From positions 1-5,224 of the forward strand of contig CAIVJV010000136.1 of assembly GCA_903906325.1 (NCBI GenBank): DNA of 5,224 nt, written 5' to 3'. Origin of the DNA: an uncultured Gemmatimonadota bacterium. GTDB taxonomy: Bacteria > Gemmatimonadota > Gemmatimonadetes > Gemmatimonadales > Gemmatimonadaceae. The notes beneath the pieces were generated by a model. The model worked only from the letters and a program-made list of their open reading frames with translations, ran no database searches and was not told the DNA's origin. Positions 1-5,224 of the stretch are shown piece by piece (the first letter of the stretch is position 1; every line of letters begins with the position of its first letter). Position numbers and translations under genes: made by a program.

Positions 1-896
1 CCCTGCAACGCGGGAACCCGATCGATCCTGAGGAAGGAGCTCGACTCACGAGCCTCCGCCAACGTCTGACCTCGGGGGCCGCGGCCCCGCAACTCCGCCC
101 TCCGTCCCTCCATGAGGAGGCCCTGCGGACGATCCAACGGCGGCTCGCGGACACCGCATCGGAGGGCGGGGTCCTCTGGGTGACGGGGCCCACGGGGATC
201 GGACGGTCCCACCTCCTGCGTGAACTCGCCCTCCGGGCGACGCCGGATGGGTTCCGGACGGTCCATCTGACGCCGCGCGATGGGGTCCCCGGACTCCCGA
301 CCTCCTGTGGCCGCGATCTGGCGGTCGCGTTGAGCGCCCTCCGTGGGGCGGCGGGGCTCGACCCTCGCTTCGCCCCGATGATCGAACGACTGGCGCGGGG
401 CACCCTCAGCCCCGTGAATGGTGAGACCGCCGACGCGATCATGGACCTCGCGGTCGCGATCACCGCGGAGGGGCCGCTCCTCCTCCTCATCGATGACGCC
501 GACCGCTACGACGGCCGTGAGCTGCGGGCGATGCTGACCGCGCTCGATGACCAGCGCCCACGCGGACTCCTCGCCATCGTCGCGGTCCCACCGCACGAGG
601 TACCGGCCCGCCTCACCTCCCCCCCGATCGTCCTCACCCCATTGCGGCGCGACGGCGTCCGCCGGATGGTCCACGAGATGGCGCGTCTCCCCGAGACCCC
701 GTGGGGCGAGACGTTGGTGGACGGCCTCCACGTCGCGAGTGGTGGGATCCCGCGCCGGATCCTCCACCTCCTCGCCACCCTCCTCCGAGAGGGCCAAGTG
801 ATCGAACGGGAGGCCGCCTGGGCCTTGGGGAGGAGCTCATCCGACGGCCTCCGCGAGCGCCTCAGGCAGCTCGCCCCGAACAGCGGCCCGCGCTAG
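1..896 (+). CDS. BTAD/STAND-type ATPase regulator relative, 5' end outside window, degenerate Walker A
   Basis: Partial gene; its first complete codon is at base 3 and the frame stays open to the TAG at 894-896, giving 297 visible residues. A GTG at 180 is an unlikely start: it falls inside the strand leading into the P-loop, and the frame is coding-like back to the edge. Residues 1-25 resemble the end of a BTAD domain and residues 35-55 the helix before a STAND ATPase. The P-loop GPTGIGRS (residues 62-69) has arginine where lysine is expected. Walker B is LLLLIDDAD (about 159-167), and SGGIP (246-250) matches the GxP motif of STAND ATPases. These landmarks, and the ending W...LAPN, line up with residues about 240-537 of the large convergent regulator, so the two are probably distant paralogues. 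This protein stops where the other enters its second winged helix and membrane anchor, so it is predicted soluble. Nucleotide binding may be weakened. An N-terminal DNA-binding domain is likely by analogy but lies outside the window. Confidence 0.75.
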   Translation, partial: LQRGNPIDPEEGARLTSLRQRLTSGAAAPQLRPPSLHEEALRTIQRRLADTASEGGVLWVTGPTGIGRSHLLRELALRATPDGFRTVHLTPRDGVPGLPTSCGRDLAVALSALRGAAGLDPRFAPMIERLARGTLSPVNGETADAIMDLAVAITAEGPLLLLIDDADRYDGRELRAMLTALDDQRPRGLLAIVAVPPHEVPARLTSPPIVLTPLRRDGVRRMVHEMARLPETPWGETLVDGLHVASGGIPRRILHLLATLLREGQVIEREAAWALGRSSSDGLRERLRQLAPNSGPR

Positions 897-899
897 CGC
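890..899. other. 10-bp perfect palindrome at the convergent stop-codon junction
   Basis: GCGCTAGCGC reads identically on both strands. It contains the TAG stop of the plus-strand gene and ends one base before the TGA stop of the minus-strand regulator. The stem would be only three to four base pairs with almost no loop, and no T-run follows on either side, so it does not qualify as an intrinsic terminator. In a GC-rich genome it may be chance. No other terminator candidate was seen, so transcripts of the two genes probably overlap at their 3' ends or end by a factor-dependent route. Confidence 0.3.
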
Positions 900-3800
900 T
901 CAGCGACCTGGCGCGACGAAGTCGATCTCGATCGCCGTGCCGTTGATCGGCACCAAAGAGACCTGATCTTCCGGGAAATACCGTTTCAGGCGCGCCCCTC
1001 CGAAGTCCGGCTGCGCCTGAATGGTCCGATACCAATCCTGCAAATAGCGGTCGTAGCGTATCAGCCCGGTCCGCCGAAGCTCCTGGATCTCTGCCTCCGA
1101 GAGGGAGCTCGCCAAGTCATTGCCATCCCCCCAGACCGGTGGTCCCACCACCCAATTGGTCGCCGAGAAGAGATGGTCGACCGAGTCCTCCCCACGGAAG
1201 AGGATGAGGAGATGGTGATGCCCCGGCTGCGTCGCCGCTGGCACATCGAATTCGACCGACTGCCAGGCATCGATGACCGGCCGCGGGAGCCCCCCGATGC
1301 GAATCACCGAGCTCTTGGGATCGAGCCAGGTCGGCCCAGCCCCGACGACATAATTCGCCGTGGCCCCGGGGGTGGTATATGAGAAGGTGAGGTCGACATG
1401 TAGCGGAGTGCCGACCGGGATCCGCAGCGTGAGCGTCGAATCGAGCGGCTGTCCATTGACCGACGCTTGGATGACCCGAAGCTCTTCCTCGAACTCGCCG
1501 ATCAACCCGCGGATGACGCTCGAGGTCCCAAGGATCAGCCCCGACCCTCGGAACGTGAGGCGCTGGCTCACCACCTTCGGATCCGGGCTGGTGGGATCGA
1601 GCGCATAGTCGGTGAGCGCCAGCCGACGGAACTGCGCGCGGCCATCCTCCAAGGCGATGACCGTGTCCCCCGTGAGCCGGGTCCCCGCCTGGGCCTCCAC
1701 CCGGACCGTACCATTGATGCGCAACCGACGCCCGAACCCATCGTACACCCCCACCCGGGGCTGGACCTGGATCGTCGCGAGTCGCTGCCTCGGATAGGCC
1801 TCCCCGAGGGGCTCGACTTCGATTCGGAGGCGCGGCCAGAGCATGATCACGGTCGCCACGACGAGGATGGTCGCGAGCGAGGCGGCGGCCGACCACCACG
1901 CGAGCTCGACCCGCGAGCGGCGCGCGACCCACCCCATCCCCGAGAAGAGCGGTCGCTCCCACCCTGGGCGCCCGGACGCCGCCGCCAGACGCTTCGCGAG
2001 GCGGTCCGCGGAGAGTCGCTGCGCGCGCTGCCAGCGAGGATCACGGGTCACCGCGGCGATCGCCATCCGAGCCATCCCGAGGTCATCGCTCTCCGCGCAG
2101 AGCAGGATCAGATGCTCGAGCGTCGGGAGATCCACATCCCGCTGGGCGACCCACCACTGCACCACCGCACTCCGGGTCTCCCCACGCCGTCGCAGATCAT
2201 CCGCGGCGCGCAACGCCTCGGCGATGCTGTCGTGCGCGATCCCCCAGGCTCCCCCTCGTGCCACGATGATCCCGCGCGCCTCCAACGATTCCAACGCGGT
2301 CCCACACCCCTCGTCCGTCGCGCCAAGATCGAGGGTACGCGCGATCCCCCGGAGGGCCTGGTCGTCGAGCGGGCGCCCCCAGACCGAGAGGATCCGAAGC
2401 ACGAGCCGGCCGATCTCCGACATCCCCCCGAGGTTGGGCGCGACGGGGTGGACATCCGCGACCCGCGCGAGCAGGCGAGGCGGATCGTTCGTGGCCCAGT
2501 CCCCGTCCGTGACCTGCAGCGTCCCATCGCCCTGCAGGCCGCGAACGACCTGGATGACGACCTGTGGGATACCGCCGGAGGTCACGGCGAGCCGATCGAG
2601 GAACGGTGCCTCCCAGTCGGCCCCCACCCACCGCGCCTCGTAGGCCAGCATCGCGCGGATCGCTTCCACGGGGAGCGGTGCCAGATCGAGTACCTCGACC
2701 CCATCCCCTCCCTCCAGGATCGGGGTCCACGCCGCGACCAAGAGCAAGAGGCGGACCGCAGACAGACTTGGGATCGCGCGGAGGACGAGGAGGGTCTCGG
2801 GATCCCCATGCTGCGCATCGTCCACCAGGAGGGAGATCGCTCGGCGCTCGGCCACGGCCGCCAGGAGATCGAGGAGCGCGTCGCGCCGGCGACGCACCCG
2901 ATCTGCCTCGCCGACCGTCGTCACCTCGGCGGCGGGGAAGGTGCTCCGTAACTCCGGGAGGAACTCGACGAGGGTCGCGGCGGTCGTCGCACTCACCCCG
3001 AGGGCGCCGGGGAGGTCGGCCAGTGCGCGCACGAGATCGGCCACCCCCGCGAACGGGACCGCGCGCATCGTGGGGAGGAAGCGGACCCGAACCACGCGCG
3101 CCCCACGCAGCCGCAATCGGGCGTCGAACTCGTCGAGGACCCGGCTCTTCCCGGAGCCCGAGATACCCACCAACATCAGCGTCCGCGCCGTCCCCAATCG
3201 CGCCTGTTCCGCGGCGGCGATCAGCTCCGCCAGGATCGTATCGCGCCCCACCAACTCGGACCCTAGCCCGAACAAGGCGGCGGCATCGACGGGGCGTTCG
3301 CCCTCGTCCGACGTGCGACCGCGTCCCTCCTGCACCCGCTCCAGCCGCTGCATCAACTCGGACGGGAGGCGCTCCTCGCCCAGCCCCGACTGGTCGGCGA
3401 AATCCTCGATCACGCGCCGGGCATCGGAGCGACGTCCCCCCGCCCCGAGCGCATCGAAGAGCAGTCGGACGCCATCGGCCTCCTCTGGCTCCGCGGCGCG
3501 CACCGCCCGGGCCAGCTCGGTCGCCCGCGTGACCTCGCCCCCCTGCAACGCCTCGGAGACCGCCTGTTCCATCACCGCCAGATAGCTCCGCCGGAGGCGC
3601 ATCCGCTCGCCGGCCACCCAGCGCTCGAACTCCACCCCCACGCGTGGCTCCGTCGCGAGGAAGGGCCCGCGATACCACGCCATCACCGCTTGGACATCGC
3701 GCTCGCGTACCGCCGCCAAGAACCGGGCCCGATCCGTCTCGACCGCGCCCTGGGCCACCTGCACCGTCTCCCGCGTGGCGATCACCGCGGACTCCCCCAG

Positions 3801-4040
3801 TAGGCGATGCAACGAGGCGATCGCCTGTCGGAGCGAGGCGCGCGCCCGGTCCGGGGTCTCGTCCCCCCAGAAGAGGTCCGCGAGCTCGGCGCGCCGCTGC
3901 GGCGTCTCTCCCCGTGTGGTGAGATGCAGGAGGAGCGCGAGCAACTTGCCCGCCCGATAGACGGTCTCGGTCGACCCATCCTCGCGCACCCGCTCGAGGA
4001 GGAGCTCACCGAAGGTCCGGAGTCGCAGGGGAGCGGTCAT
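900..4040 (-). CDS. Membrane-anchored SARP/BTAD transcriptional regulator with STAND ATPase and extracytoplasmic Ig-like region
   Basis: Protein of 1046 residues. The frame is open upstream into the aldolase gene, but the ATG at 4040 (MTAPLRLRTFGEL) begins exactly where SARP/AfsR winged-helix domains begin. Visible order: DNA-binding winged helix (about 5-97, with LADLFWGD and the RASLRQAIASLHRLLG helix); BTAD helical domain (about 100-237); STAND/AAA ATPase with Walker A GISGSGKS (292-299), Walker B LLVDDAQ (404-410) and SGGIP (488-492); a second winged-helix-like segment ending W-G-I-AHDSIAEAL (about 541-612); a helical region to about 690; one hydrophobic helix (713-735) preceded by arginines 707, 708 and 710; then about 310 beta-rich residues without cysteine. 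Residues 752-845 resemble a bacterial Ig-like domain (QPRVGVYDGFGRR, later DGRAQFRRLAL). The N-in, C-out orientation follows the positive-inside rule. Inferred role: a signal outside the membrane controls an ATP-dependent switch and DNA binding. Ligand and target genes are unknown. It is last in a likely operon with trpS and the aldolase. Confidence 0.88.
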   Translation of the reverse strand: MTAPLRLRTFGELLLERVREDGSTETVYRAGKLLALLLHLTTRGETPQRRAELADLFWGDETPDRARASLRQAIASLHRLLGESAVIATRETVQVAQGAVETDRARFLAAVRERDVQAVMAWYRGPFLATEPRVGVEFERWVAGERMRLRRSYLAVMEQAVSEALQGGEVTRATELARAVRAAEPEEADGVRLLFDALGAGGRRSDARRVIEDFADQSGLGEERLPSELMQRLERVQEGRGRTSDEGERPVDAAALFGLGSELVGRDTILAELIAAAEQARLGTARTLMLVGISGSGKSRVLDEFDARLRLRGARVVRVRFLPTMRAVPFAGVADLVRALADLPGALGVSATTAATLVEFLPELRSTFPAAEVTTVGEADRVRRRRDALLDLLAAVAERRAISLLVDDAQHGDPETLLVLRAIPSLSAVRLLLLVAAWTPILEGGDGVEVLDLAPLPVEAIRAMLAYEARWVGADWEAPFLDRLAVTSGGIPQVVIQVVRGLQGDGTLQVTDGDWATNDPPRLLARVADVHPVAPNLGGMSEIGRLVLRILSVWGRPLDDQALRGIARTLDLGATDEGCGTALESLEARGIIVARGGAWGIAHDSIAEALRAADDLRRRGETRSAVVQWWVAQRDVDLPTLEHLILLCAESDDLGMARMAIAAVTRDPRWQRAQRLSADRLAKRLAAASGRPGWERPLFSGMGWVARRSRVELAWWSAAASLATILVVATVIMLWPRLRIEVEPLGEAYPRQRLATIQVQPRVGVYDGFGRRLRINGTVRVEAQAGTRLTGDTVIALEDGRAQFRRLALTDYALDPTSPDPKVVSQRLTFRGSGLILGTSSVIRGLIGEFEEELRVIQASVNGQPLDSTLTLRIPVGTPLHVDLTFSYTTPGATANYVVGAGPTWLDPKSSVIRIGGLPRPVIDAWQSVEFDVPAATQPGHHHLLILFRGEDSVDHLFSATNWVVGPPVWGDGNDLASSLSEAEIQELRRTGLIRYDRYLQDWYRTIQAQPDFGGARLKRYFPEDQVSLVPINGTAIEIDFVAPGR

Positions 4041-4074
4041 CGTGATGCGACGAGGGGGGGCGGTGACCGGCGAC
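4041..4074 (-). other. Short gap between aldolase and regulator, no clear ribosome binding site
   Basis: The 34 bases between the aldolase TGA and the regulator ATG contain no recognisable purine-rich Shine-Dalgarno sequence on the minus strand; they are instead C-rich, with seven C in a row (G on the plus strand, 4054-4060). There is little room for a promoter, so the regulator is probably expressed by read-through from the upstream genes, with leaderless-like or weak initiation, or re-initiation after the aldolase. A promoter inside the aldolase coding sequence cannot be excluded. Confidence 0.4.
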
Positions 4075-4953
4075 TCAGACGAGCAGGGATTCGACCGTCT
4101 CGCGCCCCGCCGCATCGAGCGGGAGGAGGGGGAGCCGCGGCACGCCGCCGGCCCGCCCCACCACATCGAGCGCGGCTTTGACCCCGGGCACCCCGAGCTG
4201 GCCGACGATCTCCTGCGCCAGGGGCTTGAGGCGCGCCTGCGCCTGAGACCCCGCGGCGACGTCCCCCGCTCGATGCGCGGCGAGGACGGCCCGCGCGGGG
4301 GCCGCTGCGAAGGTGGAGACGGCGAGGATCCCGCCGCGGGCGCCTGCGACGAGCGCCTCATGGAAGACCGCCCCATTCCCCGTGAGCACCGTGAACGCGT
4401 CGCCCTGCGCTTGCAGGAAGCCCGCGAGCATCGCCGCGTCGCCCGAGCTGTCCTTGATCCCGATCACATTCGGGTGCGCCGCCAACTCGGCCACCAACGC
4501 CGCGCTCAACGCGAAGTGCATGTACTTCGGGATGTTGTAGAGGATCACCGGCACCGGGGCGGCATCGGCCACCCGTTGGTAATGCGCGCGGAGCGCCTCG
4601 ACCGTCATGGCGTTGGCATAGTAGTGCGGCGCGACGACGAGCACGGCATCGGCGCCGGCGGAGCCCGCATGGACACACCGCGCGATGCACTGCGTGGTGG
4701 ATTCGGCGCCCGTTCCCATCACGAGCCACCGGTCGCGCGGCACCCGATCGCGCGCCACCGCGAGGAGCGAGGCACGCTCCTCCTCTGTGAGCAACGCCGC
4801 CTCCCCGGTCGATCCGGCGACGACGATCCCATCGAGACCATCGGCGAGATGCGCCTCCAGGTTCGCGGCGAAGCCATCGAGATCGAGCGCCTCGCTCCCC
4901 GCAGCGAATGGCGTGGTGACCGGGGCGAGGATCCCGCCGAGGACCTTCGACAT
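4075..4953 (-). CDS. DapA/N-acetylneuraminate lyase family class I aldolase, HOGA1-like (not a typical DapA)
   Basis: Cytoplasmic TIM-barrel aldolase of 292 residues, the normal family length. Family landmarks seen: PVTTPF (11-16), GSTGE (47-51), PHYY (109-112), YNIP (139-142, catalytic Tyr139) and GIKDSSGD (165-172, Schiff-base Lys167). The family joins or splits pyruvate and an aldehyde through a lysine Schiff base. In true dihydrodipicolinate synthase the YNVPSR motif carries an arginine that binds aspartate semialdehyde; here the equivalent residue is Tyr144 (YNIPKYM). From memory, the GAEST segment (82-86), the ALRAHYQRVAD segment (120-130), K-D-S-(S/G)-G-D and the LGVPGVK ending resemble human 4-hydroxy-2-oxoglutarate aldolase (HOGA1) more than E. 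coli DapA. A keto-acid aldolase role in catabolism is therefore more likely than lysine synthesis, but the substrate is not determined. The start overlaps the trpS stop by one base, implying coupled translation. Confidence 0.9.
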   Translation of the reverse strand: MSKVLGGILAPVTTPFAAGSEALDLDGFAANLEAHLADGLDGIVVAGSTGEAALLTEEERASLLAVARDRVPRDRWLVMGTGAESTTQCIARCVHAGSAGADAVLVVAPHYYANAMTVEALRAHYQRVADAAPVPVILYNIPKYMHFALSAALVAELAAHPNVIGIKDSSGDAAMLAGFLQAQGDAFTVLTGNGAVFHEALVAGARGGILAVSTFAAAPARAVLAAHRAGDVAAGSQAQARLKPLAQEIVGQLGVPGVKAALDVVGRAGGVPRLPLLPLDAAGRETVESLLV

Positions 4954-5224
4954 CAGGACGCTCCCTGGGCGGGGGTGGTCGACACCGCATCCGCGGTCGA
5001 GGCGAGCCCCATCCGCTCCCGCACCGCGGTCATCGTCTCACGCGCCACCGTGCGGGCGCGTCGTGCCCCATCGGCGAGCAAGGCATCGACCCGGTCGGGC
5101 TCTGCCGCGAGGGCGGCGGCGCGCGCCTGGATCGGCGCCAACTCCGCGGTGAGGTGCTCGTGCAAGACCTTCTTGCACTCGATGCACCCCCATTGGGCCC
5201 CACGGCACTTGGTCTCCACCTCAG
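4953..5224 (-). CDS. trpS: Tryptophanyl-tRNA synthetase, C-terminal end (5' part outside window)
   Basis: The last 89 complete residues of a gene that enters from the right edge; the GTG at 5219 is an internal valine, since the frame stays open to the edge. The segment C-R-G-A-Q-W-G-C-I-E-C-K-K followed by L..HL...LAPIQARAAAL is the pattern ending bacterial TrpS (CxxAxxGCxxCK...LxPIRxR), and the closing helix with TVARETMTAVRERMGLA matches the usual TrpS terminus. The enzyme charges tRNA-Trp with tryptophan in the cytoplasm; the catalytic HIGH and KMSKS motifs would lie outside the window. A tail of about 15 residues (STADAVSTTPAQGAS) extends past the typical end and looks disordered. It is the first visible gene of the minus-strand unit and overlaps the aldolase start by one base. 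Confidence 0.88.
   Translation of the reverse strand, partial: EVETKCRGAQWGCIECKKVLHEHLTAELAPIQARAAALAAEPDRVDALLADGARRARTVARETMTAVRERMGLASTADAVSTTPAQGAS
4961..4966 (-). promoter_or_regulatory. Shine-Dalgarno sequence for the aldolase, inside the trpS 3' end
   Basis: On the minus strand AGGGAG lies seven bases before the aldolase ATG at 4953, a normal spacing. It sits within the last codons of trpS, and the start shares its A with the trpS stop (TGATG). This supports the chosen start and implies that ribosomes ending trpS can re-initiate on the aldolase. Confidence 0.6.

Noticed and set aside
1..11. CCCTGCAACGC occurs at 1-11 and again at 3541-3551
   Set aside because: Only 11 bases, in coding sequence of opposite orientation, with no extension or other copies seen; consistent with chance.
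180..182. GTG as the start of the plus-strand gene
   Set aside because: It lies within the beta strand leading into the P-loop, and the same frame continues without a stop and with plausible BTAD-linker sequence to the left edge.
1467..2951. Long plus-strand open frame (494 codons) antisense to the regulator
   Set aside because: Its translation is an Arg/Pro/His/Asp-rich composition typical of an antisense shadow in GC-rich DNA, with no recognisable domain, while the opposite strand encodes clear, motif-bearing sequence.
2564..3532. 322-codon plus-strand frame
   Set aside because: Extremely Pro/Arg/Ser-rich with no domain, antisense to the ATPase region.
2197..3678. 493-codon minus-strand frame overlapping the regulator in another phase
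   Set aside because: Gly/Arg/Pro-rich out-of-phase shadow; the regulator frame over the same bases carries the BTAD, Walker A and Walker B motifs.
4041..4376. Possible 112-residue N-terminal extension of the regulator
   Set aside because: The extension lies mostly inside the aldolase coding sequence in another phase, is Ser/Arg/Pro-rich shadow sequence, and the SARP winged helix starts right at the ATG at 4040.

Overview
The window is GC-rich, gene-dense bacterial DNA. Nearly every base is coding: four genes, two of them cut by the window edges, separated by 3 and 34 bases or overlapping by 1. The strong G/C bias at third codon positions, and a large BTAD/ATPase regulator with a membrane anchor and an Ig-like exterior, suggest Gemmatimonadota or a similar GC-rich phylum. 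That placement rests on general impression and is not proven by the sequence.

Right to left on the minus strand there is a likely three-gene transcription unit. It starts with the C-terminal end of tryptophanyl-tRNA synthetase (trpS, 5224 to 4953). Next is a DapA-family class I aldolase (4953 to 4075) whose start codon overlaps the trpS stop as TGATG. Last, after 34 bases, is a 1046-residue regulator (4040 to 900). The aldolase carries the Schiff-base lysine and tyrosines of the family. It lacks the arginine diagnostic of true dihydrodipicolinate synthase and reads more like 4-hydroxy-2-oxoglutarate aldolase (HOGA1 type), so the label DapA should not be taken as lysine biosynthesis.

The regulator is the most interesting object. 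It has an N-terminal SARP/AfsR-like winged helix, a BTAD helical domain, a STAND-type ATPase with intact Walker A and B, a second winged-helix-like segment, one transmembrane helix, and about 300 residues of beta-rich, Ig-like sequence predicted to lie outside the cytoplasm. This layout suggests a one-component membrane regulator, by analogy with ToxR/CadC, but built on the SARP-STAND chassis.

On the plus strand, bases 1-896 hold the 3' part of a second, diverged relative of the same BTAD-ATPase family. It ends at the point where the large regulator continues into its second winged helix and membrane anchor, and its Walker A lysine is replaced by arginine. The two relatives converge tail to tail with only 3 bases between stop codons and no visible intrinsic terminator. 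I saw no RNA genes, insertion sequences, CRISPR arrays or convincing long repeats.
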